In this document: piece by piece, positions 1 to 5,908 of the stretch | Layout of the letters: the number at the start of each line of letters is the position of its first letter | Position numbering within the stretch: the first letter of the stretch is position 1 | DNA from: an uncultured Acidimicrobiia bacterium | GTDB lineage: Bacteria > Actinomycetota > Acidimicrobiia > Spongiisociales > JAENVV01 | Reading direction: 5' to 3' | Assembly (NCBI GenBank): GCA_905480085.1 | Contig: CAJQPD010000059.1 | Coordinates: 1-7,812 of the forward strand | DNA: 7,812 bases | The notes under the pieces: model-generated | The model's input: only the letters and a program-made list of their open reading frames with translations | Database searches by the model: none | Told to the model about the DNA's origin: nothing | Position numbers and translations under genes: made by a program

Positions 1-2
1 AG

Positions 3-308
3 CGACGACCCGATCTCACGGCTCTGGTAGCCGGTAATGATCTGCTGGCGCTCGGGGCGTACCGGGCCATCCGAGACATGGGTCTCCTGGTGGGTGAGGA
101 TATTTCCGTCACTGGCTACAACGACATGCCGCTGGTTGATCTGATGGAACCCGGATTGACGACGGTGCGGATCCCGTATAGGGAGATGGGCGCCGAGGCC
201 GCCCGACGGCTCCTATTGAATATGCGGAGTTCCTCGCCAGAGATCAATCAGGTGAAGTTGACGCCGAAGCTTTCGATCCGGGGTTCCACTGGGTCGGTGG
301 CGAGCTGA
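3..308 (+). CDS. LacI/PurR-family transcriptional repressor, C-terminal part (5' end outside window)
   Basis: The reading frame is open from the first bases of the window to the TGA at 306-308, giving about 101 residues of the C-terminal lobe of the periplasmic-binding-protein-like effector domain. Visible family signatures are AGNDLLALGAYRAIRDMGL, then EDISVTGYNDMPLVDLMEP, then GLTTVRIPYREMGAEAARRL, in the usual LacI/GalR order. The DNA-binding helix-turn-helix and hinge would lie upstream and are not seen. Proteins of this family are cytoplasmic repressors that bind palindromic operators with a central CG and release them on binding a sugar or other small ligand. The gene runs directly into an MFS transporter, and two operator-like palindromes lie nearby (1466-1483, 3349-3366), so it is the natural candidate for their regulator. 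The ligand cannot be deduced. The family call is secure; the regulatory target is inferred. Confidence 0.93.
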   Translation, partial: RRPDLTALVAGNDLLALGAYRAIRDMGLLVGEDISVTGYNDMPLVDLMEPGLTTVRIPYREMGAEAARRLLLNMRSSSPEINQVKLTPKLSIRGSTGSVAS

Positions 309-1459
309 CCACGGGCACCGCTTCTCGAGGCTTCTCCATAGGACTCGCGGGCGGGCTTTTCGTCATTACGGTGGCCGCCTTCAGCCGGATCCCGGTCGTT
401 GCGCAGATTGGCAGGGACCTCAGTCTGTCTTCGGTCGGCGTTGGCGCCCTGGCATCGATGTTCGCAGTCGGGAGAGTCGTGACCGACATTCCGGCGGGTC
501 GACTGTCTGATCGGGTCAAGCCGGGACTCATGATGGCGATTGCTGGTTCATTGGTCATGGTTGGTAGTGCTCTTCTGGCTATTGCACATCGCCCCTTGGT
601 CGCTTTTGTGGGAGTTTTCATAGCCGGGGCGGGATCGGCATGGACGCTTACAACTTCGATGGCCTACTTTGCCCGGGCTCCGAAGGCGCGGCGCGGCAAG
701 TCGCTGTCGTATATGGCCGCTGCGCTTCTGACCGGCCAGGCAGTCGGCCCCGCCATTGGCGGTGTGCTCGCCGGCGTATTCGACTGGCGCTGGTCGCTGG
801 TGCTTGCATCTGTCTTGGCAGGACTAACTGCCGTTCCGTTCATACGGTGGCGGGGGCCGGCTCGCCAGGTCATCGCGAGCGACGGAGACCTGGGCGATGA
901 TCGGGCAACTCCGCTCGTATTGGCGGTTCTCTATCTACTTCCGGCCGTTCAATTCTCGATCGGGGCAGCCATCATCCAGACGTTGATTCCCCTGTTGGCC
1001 GACGGTCCCCTTGGCATCCCGGTCGGCGTTGTAGGTGTTGCGCTTGGACTCGGCGCAGTCGCTCGCTTCGCTGGCGCCATGTTGGCAGGCCAGATATCGG
1101 ATCGGTTTGGTCGGCGCCCCGCATTGCTTCCTGGCCTGGCTGTGCAGATCTTGGGATTGGCGATGTTGATTATCAGCGAGTCAACCTGGGCTTGGTGGGT
1201 GGCGATCATGTTGATCAGCTTGGGGTCGATCACTGTGAACGTTGGTACGACGATCCTCGCCGACTTGAGCGGGGGATCGTTGGGCCATCGTCTCGGCGTA
1301 TTTCGACTAACCGGGGATTCTGCCTTCGTGGTTGCTCCGCTCCTGGCAGGATGGCTGTATGCGGAGTCGGGCCAGGCGCTGGCGACGGTTCCGTCCGTGC
1401 TACTTACCGGGTTCGTGTTCGTAGCCGCACTGTTGTGGCTTCCCGAAACGCACCGGTAG
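305..1459 (+). CDS. MFS transporter
   Basis: Major facilitator superfamily permease, an inner-membrane secondary carrier with about 12 helices. Both copies of the loop motif A are visible: AGRLSDRVKPG after helix 2 (about residues 64-74, numbered from the CTG) and AGQISDRFGRRP after helix 8 (about 261-272). A GQAVGPAIGG segment resembles the glycine/proline motif of helix 5. Start choice: the first conventional start, GTG 371, would cut helix 1 in half. The frame stays open upstream and encodes GFSIGLAGGLFVITVAAFSR, a good first helix. No ATG, GTG or TTG occurs in frame between position 200 and 371, and CTG 305-307 overlaps the repressor stop as CTGA, so I place the start at 305 (384 aa). This is inference; GTG 371 (362 aa) is the conservative alternative. 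Coupling to the repressor gene suggests it imports or exports the repressor's ligand. The substrate is unknown. Confidence 0.9.
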   Translation: MTTGTASRGFSIGLAGGLFVITVAAFSRIPVVAQIGRDLSLSSVGVGALASMFAVGRVVTDIPAGRLSDRVKPGLMMAIAGSLVMVGSALLAIAHRPLVAFVGVFIAGAGSAWTLTTSMAYFARAPKARRGKSLSYMAAALLTGQAVGPAIGGVLAGVFDWRWSLVLASVLAGLTAVPFIRWRGPARQVIASDGDLGDDRATPLVLAVLYLLPAVQFSIGAAIIQTLIPLLADGPLGIPVGVVGVALGLGAVARFAGAMLAGQISDRFGRRPALLPGLAVQILGLAMLIISESTWAWWVAIMLISLGSITVNVGTTILADLSGGSLGHRLGVFRLTGDSAFVVAPLLAGWLYAESGQALATVPSVLLTGFVFVAALLWLPETHR

Positions 1460-1465
1460 CGACCG

Positions 1466-1483
1466 GCTGCAATCGTTTGCAGC
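1466..1483. promoter_or_regulatory. LacI-family operator candidate upstream of the AhpD-like gene
   Basis: The sequence GCTGCAATCGTTTGCAGC is a palindrome with 16 of 18 positions symmetric around a central CG, the usual layout of LacI/GalR-family operators. Its centre is about 39 bp before the ATG at 1514. The core CTGCAATCG.TTG.AG recurs at 3350-3365 in front of another gene. Flanking GGTAGC (1455-1460) and GCTACC (1482-1487) form a further inverted pair. The cognate repressor is presumably the protein at 3-308. The site begins only 7 bp after the transporter stop codon. Confidence 0.7.
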
Positions 1484-1513
1484 TACCATGGTCTTTGTCG
1501 ATTGGAGCCATCT

Positions 1514-2077
1514 ATGCCACGAATCTCATACCCGAATCTTGATGCGGTGACCGATCCTGAGACGCTGGCCATTCTCGATAGGGCACGTCGCGTGGGTACT
1601 CCGCGCCCGGAGAGCCAGGCGATCCGGACTCATGTTCCTGCGGTTCTCAAGACCTTCACGGCCGCTTGGATGGACACGTTTGTCAACGGGGTCCTCGACC
1701 ACGAAACCAAAGAGTTGTGCCGGGTGTACGTCACCAAGACCGTCAATTGTGGATATTGCTCGGCCCAGCGTTCGGTCGACGCCGATGTCACCGAAGACCA
1801 CTACGACGACCTCCTCATGTTCGAAAAGTCCGACAAGTACACCGAACGAGAAAAGGCTGCCTTGCGCTACACGGACTCAATCGTGTGGGATGCCGGCCTC
1901 GCCACCGACGCGGTGTGGGAACAACTCCACGCCAACTTCACCGAACCGGAATTGGTGGAACTGGGATTCTTCATTGCGTTGACCTCAGGTCAGCAACGCT
2001 GGATCAAAACACTCGACCTTGGTCATCGCGAAGTGATGGCCGACACCGATGCAGGGCTCGCTGCGGCTGAGGCATAA
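1514..2077 (+). CDS. Carboxymuconolactone decarboxylase / AhpD-like family protein
   Basis: A 187-residue cytoplasmic protein of the CMD/AhpD fold, an all-helical family that includes gamma-carboxymuconolactone decarboxylases and the AhpD alkylhydroperoxidases. The AhpD-type pattern E-X11-C-X2-C is present: Glu67, Cys79 and Cys82 (NCGYCSAQR). The histidine expected four residues after the second cysteine is replaced by Arg86. The CxxC pair points to a redox or peroxidase-like role rather than lactone decarboxylation, but the missing histidine makes AhpD chemistry uncertain. Start: ATG 1514 has GGAG at 1504-1507 with a 6-nt spacer; an in-frame TTG at 1502 is less likely because it would overlap that ribosome-binding site. 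The gene lies 54 bp downstream of the transporter and directly behind an operator-like palindrome, so it probably has repressor-controlled transcription with possible read-through from the transporter gene. Family call is strong; substrate unknown. Confidence 0.9.
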   Translation: MPRISYPNLDAVTDPETLAILDRARRVGTPRPESQAIRTHVPAVLKTFTAAWMDTFVNGVLDHETKELCRVYVTKTVNCGYCSAQRSVDADVTEDHYDDLLMFEKSDKYTEREKAALRYTDSIVWDAGLATDAVWEQLHANFTEPELVELGFFIALTSGQQRWIKTLDLGHREVMADTDAGLAAAEA

Positions 2078-2105
2078 GTCGGACCCGAGCCTCCCAGCGG
2101 CCCGG

Positions 2106-2339
2106 CTATGCCCCTCCGGCCTCGGTTCCCTGGATGCCCTTGAGTCGCTCTTCCCCGTCCCATCGTTCATAGTCATCGGTCCGGTCGCCCCGGAAGGCGG
2201 CGCTCTGGGCGATCACCTGACTGGCCATCTCGGCGGCGTCGCCCTCTTGTTCACCGCCCCGAGCGGTGGCTTCTCTGAGCATCGCCCAAACAATGAGCGC
2301 TGCGACCAGGATGGCGAATAGTCCGAGGACCCAGATCAT
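2106..2339 (-). CDS. Small single-pass membrane protein (hypothetical)
   Basis: I do not recognise a family. The 77-residue product starts with a hydrophobic helix (about residues 2-21, beginning MIWVLGLFAILVAALIVWAM) followed by a hydrophilic, charged tail rich in Glu, Arg, Asp and Gly. It would be a bitopic membrane protein with a short extramembrane tail. It lies 38 bp downstream of the dehydrogenase gene on the same strand, so it could be the last gene of that transcript, and it converges on the AhpD-like gene. No good Shine-Dalgarno sequence is visible before ATG 2339, which lowers confidence. In its favour is the clean hydrophobic-then-charged layout. The opposite-strand frame at 2049-2321 shows no recognisable protein character. 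Confidence 0.6.
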   Translation of the reverse strand: MIWVLGLFAILVAALIVWAMLREATARGGEQEGDAAEMASQVIAQSAAFRGDRTDDYERWDGEERLKGIQGTEAGGA

Positions 2340-2377
2340 GTGTTGATGCTACAGGGACCGGGGCGGTTTACCCGGGG

Positions 2378-3304
2378 CTAAAGCCCGTCGTCGTACTCGA
2401 TGTTTTCCGGCTTGAGTTCCATGCCGGAGCCGCGCGCCGTTTTGGTAAGCAACGCCATGAAGTCTTCTTCGCCGTATCCTTGACCGATGCCGTCGATCAC
2501 GATCTGATTGACCAGGGCGGTGGTCGGCATGGGGACGTTGTAGTCATGGGCGGCCGACAGGCCCAATTCGAGGTCCTTGCGAAGCAAAGGCCAGGTGAAG
2601 GTCGGGGTGTAGTCGAGGTTGACAATTGCCGGACTCTTGTACCGGGTGAAAACCGATCCCATCACGCTGTCATTGAGGAAGTCGAGAAATGCTGAACGTT
2701 CGACGCCGCCGGCTTCGGCAAGCACGGTGATTTCGGCGAGGGTCTGGGCGACGACTCCGAGCATCACGTTGTGACAGATCTTGACCAACCGGGCCTGCTC
2801 ATCGGCGCCGACGTAGGTCACGCCTTTGCCGAATAGCTCGAGGTAGGGAAGAGCGGTGTCGTGGGCATCGCGAGGGCCGGACGTCACGACGGTGAGTCCG
2901 CCAGATGCAACGACCTTGGGGTTGCCCGATACGGGTGCGGCCAGCATCTGCACGCCGAGCGCCGCAGCACTTTCGCGCAATTTGACCGAGGTTGGCGGGT
3001 CGATGGTGGTCGAGTCGACGACTATCGAGGGCCGCTGATTCGGGTCAGATAGCACGCCCTGGGGGCCGGTCGTCACGTCGACGACATCCTTGCCGCTGGC
3101 CACGATGGTGAAAATGATGTCCCGGTCGGCCAATTCTATGGGGGTGTCGACGATTTGGGCTCCGAGCGCGGCGAGAGGCTCTGCTTTGGAACGGGTTCGG
3201 TTATAGACCCCGACGTCGACGCCCGCCTTGAGCAGGCGCGACACCAATTCGTATCCCATCCGCCCTGTGCCTATCCAGCCGATTCTGTGGGGGAATTCAC
3301 TCAT
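2378..3304 (-). CDS. NAD(P)-dependent 3-hydroxyisobutyrate dehydrogenase-like (beta-hydroxyacid) oxidoreductase
   Basis: A 308-residue cytoplasmic enzyme of the beta-hydroxyacid dehydrogenase family (3-hydroxyisobutyrate dehydrogenase, tartronate-semialdehyde reductase and relatives), the usual family length. The N-terminal Rossmann fold carries G12-T-G14-R-M-G17 and then Asn35-Arg36-Thr37 at the end of the second strand, a combination often linked to NADP(H). The segment around DSTTIDPPTS (98-106) and the substrate loop PVSGNPKVVASGGL (124-137) follow. The catalytic lysine is most likely Lys175 in LVKICHN, and Lys243 lies in the conserved RKDLELG segment. The usual SGG in the substrate loop is SGN here, suggesting a non-classical substrate. 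Start ATG 3304 has GGAAGG at 3314-3319 (spacer 9 nt). An operator-like palindrome overlapping a -10-like box lies 45-62 bp upstream, so it is probably controlled by the nearby LacI-type repressor. The exact substrate is not known. Confidence 0.9.
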   Translation of the reverse strand: MSEFPHRIGWIGTGRMGYELVSRLLKAGVDVGVYNRTRSKAEPLAALGAQIVDTPIELADRDIIFTIVASGKDVVDVTTGPQGVLSDPNQRPSIVVDSTTIDPPTSVKLRESAAALGVQMLAAPVSGNPKVVASGGLTVVTSGPRDAHDTALPYLELFGKGVTYVGADEQARLVKICHNVMLGVVAQTLAEITVLAEAGGVERSAFLDFLNDSVMGSVFTRYKSPAIVNLDYTPTFTWPLLRKDLELGLSAAHDYNVPMPTTALVNQIVIDGIGQGYGEEDFMALLTKTARGSGMELKPENIEYDDGL

Positions 3305-3348
3305 GTTCGTCTGCCTTCCGGTGGCTTTTTTGCCTATTTCGTCGTTCT

Positions 3349-3366
3349 ACTGCAATCGATTGTAGT
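3349..3366. promoter_or_regulatory. LacI-family operator candidate upstream of the dehydrogenase gene
   Basis: The sequence ACTGCAATCGATTGTAGT is symmetric at 16 of 18 positions around a central CG. Its 16-bp core matches the site at 1467-1482 in 14 of 16 positions. It lies 45-62 bp before ATG 3304 of the minus-strand dehydrogenase and overlaps a -10-like hexamer (TACAAT on the minus strand), a placement expected for repression by promoter occlusion. Confidence 0.75.
3359..3364 (-). promoter_or_regulatory. Possible -10 box of the dehydrogenase promoter
   Basis: Read on the minus strand this is TACAAT, five of six matches to TATAAT. It lies inside the right half of the operator and about 55 bp before the start codon, implying a 5' leader of roughly 45-50 nt. 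No convincing -35 hexamer stands at 16-18 bp distance, so the call rests on the -10 and its position. Confidence 0.35.
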
Positions 3367-3447
3367 CAGGCGGAATGGGGTGAAATGGCTCAAGAAGGGT
3401 TTTCCTTCAAAGAGTTCGATGTCAAGGCGGGCGAGCGGGCCGGCGAG

Positions 3448-4614
3448 CTAGGTAGGCAGGGCCTGTTCGAGGTCGGCGATGATGTCGGTGATGTCCTCCA
3501 GGCCGACCGAGATGCGGAGGGTTCCGTCGCCGATCCCGGCCGCTTTTCGGCCGTCTGGTCCGAGTCGCCGGTGCGTCGTGGTCGCCGGGTGCGTGATCAG
3601 CGTCTTGGCGTCCCCGAGGTTGTTCGAGATGTCGATCAGTCGCAGGCGATTCAGCATCGCGAACGCGCCATCCTTTCCGCCGGGCACCTCGAAGGTGACC
3701 ACCGTTCCGCCACCGGTCATCTGTTGGCGGGCGAGGTGGTGCTGTGGATGGCTGGTCAAGAACGGATGCAGCACCCGCTCCAGGCGGCTTTCAAGAAAGC
3801 TTGCGACGCGCAGGGCGGCCTGGCTTTGATGGTCCACTCGCAAACGGAGCGTTTCGAGCCCTTTGAGTGCCACCCAGGCATTGAATGGACTCATCGAGGG
3901 TCCAGTGTGGCGCATGAACGGTTGGAGATCCTGTGAGATGAACCTCTCGGTTCCGATGATCGCCCCGCCCAACGTGCGGCCTTGCCCGTCGATGTGTTTG
4001 GTCGTCGAGTACACGACAACGTCGGCGCCGAGTTCCAACGGTTTCTGGAGTAGCGGGGTGGCGAACACATTGTCGACGACGACCGTTGCCCCGGCCTGTT
4101 GGGCCAGTTCCGAAACGGCTGCGATGTCAACGAGTTCCAGCATCGGGTTGGAGGGAGTCTCGAAAAACACAACCTTGGCCGGGGTGGCCAGGGCACTCGC
4201 CCATTGATCGAGGTCGGTCCCGTCGACGAAGTCGGTGCGGACGCCAAACCGGGGGAGCAGCTCGGTGAGGATCACCGAGCAGGACCCAAACAAACCTCGA
4301 GCCGCCACAATGCGATCGCCGCTCTCGACAAGAGCGAGTAGGGCGTTGAAAACGGCCGCCATGCCGCTGGCCGTCGCCCAACATGCCTCGCCACCTTCGA
4401 GGAGCCGGAGTCGTTCCTCGAACATGCGGATGGTCGGATTCCCGTAGCGGGAGTAGATGAATCGGTCGGTCTCTCCAGCGAAGGCCGCTTCTGCCGCTTC
4501 TGCCGACTCGTAGACATATCCTGATGTGAGGAAGAGTGCTTCGGAGGTTTCCTCGAAGCCGGTGCGCTCGATGCCACCGCGGACCGCGTTCGTGTCAGGT
4601 TGCCAGGGTTCCAT
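3448..4614 (-). CDS. metZ: O-succinylhomoserine sulfhydrylase (MetZ-type, PLP-dependent trans-sulfuration enzyme)
   Basis: Cytoplasmic PLP enzyme of the Cys/Met metabolism family, probably making homocysteine from O-succinylhomoserine (or a related activated homoserine) and sulfide in methionine synthesis. MetZ-like features in order, numbered from the chosen start: W-P-D-T-x-x-VRGG near the N-terminus, SEALFLTSGYVY, RFIYSRYGNPT, an ATASGMAAVFNAL cofactor loop, FFETPSNP, VVDNVFATP with the aspartate that contacts the pyridine nitrogen, and YSTTKHIDGQGRTLGG with the Schiff-base lysine. Start: the frame is open to ATG 4707, but homology-like sequence begins at MEPWQPDTN (ATG 4614), giving 388 residues, the normal length. 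GAGG lies 4 nt before this ATG, and the longer version would run into the repeat element at 4676-4726. Separation from cystathionine gamma-synthase rests on overall motif resemblance, so substrate choice is less certain than the family. It ends 143 bp before the dehydrogenase start, with the operator in the gap. Confidence 0.9.
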   Translation of the reverse strand: MEPWQPDTNAVRGGIERTGFEETSEALFLTSGYVYESAEAAEAAFAGETDRFIYSRYGNPTIRMFEERLRLLEGGEACWATASGMAAVFNALLALVESGDRIVAARGLFGSCSVILTELLPRFGVRTDFVDGTDLDQWASALATPAKVVFFETPSNPMLELVDIAAVSELAQQAGATVVVDNVFATPLLQKPLELGADVVVYSTTKHIDGQGRTLGGAIIGTERFISQDLQPFMRHTGPSMSPFNAWVALKGLETLRLRVDHQSQAALRVASFLESRLERVLHPFLTSHPQHHLARQQMTGGGTVVTFEVPGGKDGAFAMLNRLRLIDISNNLGDAKTLITHPATTTHRRLGPDGRKAAGIGDGTLRISVGLEDITDIIADLEQALPT

Positions 4615-4675
4615 AACGCCTCGATTGGGGATCGGTATGTTAACCACGAACCGTCCACCCAGCCCACTGCTACCT

Positions 4676-4726
4676 CGTCGAGTGTGCATCCACATTGGGA
4701 TAGGCAATTCTGTTGCACACTCGACG
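4676..4726. repeat. Hairpin repeat element, copy 1
   Basis: Perfect 13-bp inverted arms, CGTCGAGTGTGCA (4676-4688) and TGCACACTCGACG (4714-4726), enclose 25 nt. Inside, ATTG (4694-4697) and CAAT (4705-4708) can form a second stem around a GGATAGG loop, leaving a symmetric 5-by-5 internal loop. The core 4679-4727 is repeated at 4751-4799 with two substitutions. It sits in the leader region of the metZ-like gene and downstream of the secreted-protein gene. Function unknown. Confidence 0.85.
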
Positions 4727-4750
4727 CAAGACGCGGGAGGGGTTCACTGA

Positions 4751-4799
4751 CGAGTGTGCATCCACGTTGGGATAGGCAATTCTGATGCACACTCGACGC
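4751..4799. repeat. Hairpin repeat element, copy 2
   Basis: Second copy of the 49-bp core, 23 bp after copy 1 and in the same orientation. The inverted arms CGAGTGTGCA (4751-4760) and TGCACACTCG (4786-4795) are perfect. The two differences from copy 1 are compatible with the fold: G4766 keeps a G-U pair in the inner stem on the plus-strand transcript, and A4785 can pair with T4761, lengthening the outer stem by one. There is no T-run after either arm, so this is not a classic intrinsic terminator. Confidence 0.85.
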
Positions 4800-4801
4800 G
4801 C

Positions 4802-4833
4802 GGAGGGGGCGGACCGTCGGGTCCACCCCCTTC
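4802..4833 (-). terminator. GC-rich hairpin, possible terminator of the secreted-protein gene
   Basis: GGAGGGGG (4802-4809) pairs with CCCCCTTC (4826-4833), and GGACC (4811-4815) pairs with GGTCC (4820-4824), with one mismatch between the stems and a GTCG loop. It begins 23 bp beyond the stop of the minus-strand gene at 4857. No uridine tract follows on the minus strand, so it may terminate or pause transcription, or simply protect a 3' end. Confidence 0.45.
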
Positions 4834-4856
4834 TGCTGTCGGTAGGCAGCGGTTGG

Positions 4857-5714
4857 TTAGGCGGCCGGATCCTGCTCCACAGGGCCTGGTCCGAACCCTC
4901 CGTGGCGTCTGGCGTCCGGGCCGAACCCGCCGCGGTGTCCGCCATCGGGTCCGAATCCGCGATGGCCGAAGCCTCGTTCGCCGGGCGGCATTGTGCCATT
5001 GACCATGTCGGTGATTCGTTGGGTCATGTTGGTGACCGCCTCGTCGGCATGGGCCTGGGTGAGTTTCCCGTCGGTGACTGCCGAGTCGAGTCTGGCGGTG
5101 GCTTCGGTGACGAGGGTGCCGATAACTTCGTCGACGGCCACCCCGTTGGCTTCGGCGATTTGGGCGAGGGTTGATCCATTCAGGAGTTGGGTCCTTAGTT
5201 CGGTCGGGTCGATCCCAAGGAGGTCGGGAAGGGTCGAGTTCATGTCGAAGCCCGGTCCGGGTCCGTGTCGGCGGCCATCTCTGTCAGGGTCGAAGCCTCG
5301 TTGGCCGGGTGGCATCGTCCCATTCAACAGGTCGGTTATCACCTGGTCGCGGTTGGCTAGACGCTGGTCGGCCTGCTCCTGGGTCAAGTCGCCTTCGGTG
5401 ACCTCGTCGGCCAGGTGCGATTGCATTTCGGCCAGGATGGCCTCGGCGACGGTGTCGGCACTTACGCCGTTGGCGGCGGCGACCTCGGCAATGGTGAGAC
5501 CGTCAACCATCTGTTGGCGTAGTTCAGCCACCGTGATGCCGATGGTCGAAGCAACCGTGTCGAGTCTCAGACCGGGTTGCCGCCGGTGTGCTTGATCGGG
5601 TGTGTCGTTGGTTGTTGTATCCGTGGTCGTGTCCGCCTGGGCGTTGGCAATGGACGGCACGGCGATCGCTGCGGCGGTAAGGACACTCGCCGTGATGGCA
5701 GTGACTTTGCGCAT
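4857..5714 (-). CDS. Secreted protein with two tandem copies of a helical domain
   Basis: A 285-residue exported protein of unknown function. It has an N-terminal signal peptide (MRKVTAITASVLTAAAIAVP, probable cleavage after ANA at about residue 25), then a Thr/Asp-rich linker (27-40). Two homologous domains follow, at about 49-141 and 160-249. Both share the order: L..T/L.G/I..xELR.Q, TIAEVAAANGV or TLAQIAEANGV, a helix ending in V/T-E/D-G-D/K-LTQ..AD, and NGTMPPG[QE]RGF. The tail (250-285) is rich in Gly, His, Arg and Pro, with repeated GGFGP-type units, and is probably disordered. The TLAQIAEANGV segment looks like a short helix-turn-helix, but an exported protein is unlikely to bind DNA, so a packing or binding role is more plausible. 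ATG 5714 has GAGGAG at 5721-5726 with a 6-nt spacer, a strong start. It is divergent from the tryptophanase gene. Family not identified. Confidence 0.85.
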   Translation of the reverse strand: MRKVTAITASVLTAAAIAVPSIANAQADTTTDTTTNDTPDQAHRRQPGLRLDTVASTIGITVAELRQQMVDGLTIAEVAAANGVSADTVAEAILAEMQSHLADEVTEGDLTQEQADQRLANRDQVITDLLNGTMPPGQRGFDPDRDGRRHGPGPGFDMNSTLPDLLGIDPTELRTQLLNGSTLAQIAEANGVAVDEVIGTLVTEATARLDSAVTDGKLTQAHADEAVTNMTQRITDMVNGTMPPGERGFGHRGFGPDGGHRGGFGPDARRHGGFGPGPVEQDPAA

Positions 5715-5897
5715 ATTGGGCTCCTCTGTAGCCGGTTACTTGTGATCACTTTCGGACACCCATGTGAATCGAGCCTTACCGGGTGATGAGACGGTTCTGA
5801 TTCCTGGATGAAAACGATCTAAGTAGCCCGGGTTGCGTGAACGTCGAATCCCGAGCACTGCGGCGGTCAACGTGACAGACTCCACCCAACGAACTTT

Positions 5898-5903
5898 AAG
5901 GGG
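5898..5903 (+). promoter_or_regulatory. Ribosome-binding site of the tryptophanase gene
   Basis: AAGGGG with 5 nt to ATG 5909. It supports this ATG, where the product begins with MPYRTIIEPFRI, matching the usual N-terminus of the family. The 194-bp divergent gap before it (5715-5908) shows no clear promoter hexamers that I can defend and no copy of the operator found elsewhere in the window. Confidence 0.7.
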
Positions 5904-5908
5904 CGCCT

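Noticed and set aside
244..621. 125-residue minus-strand frame under the repressor and transporter genes
   Set aside because: Antisense shadow of well-supported coding sequence with no recognisable protein features.
1466..1483. Intrinsic terminator of the transporter gene
   Set aside because: The 7-bp stem with TCGT loop could fold in RNA, but no T-run follows and the same core recurs before another gene in an imperfectly paired form, which fits an operator better.
4615..4640. Third repressor operator before the metZ-like gene
   Set aside because: Only a half site (CAATCGA on the minus strand) is present; the other half does not match.
4676..4799. CRISPR array
   Set aside because: Only two repeats, each internally palindromic over its full length, a single 23-bp gap and no cas-like genes.
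4272..4826. 184-residue minus-strand frame crossing both hairpin repeats
   Set aside because: It overlaps the metZ-like gene in another frame, is low-complexity in composition and resembles no protein; the apparent internal peptide repeat is just the translated DNA repeat.
5786..5822. TnaC-like leader peptide before tryptophanase
   Set aside because: The two tiny plus-strand frames (ATG 5786 and ATG 5808, four sense codons each) have no tryptophan codon and no visible ribosome-binding site.
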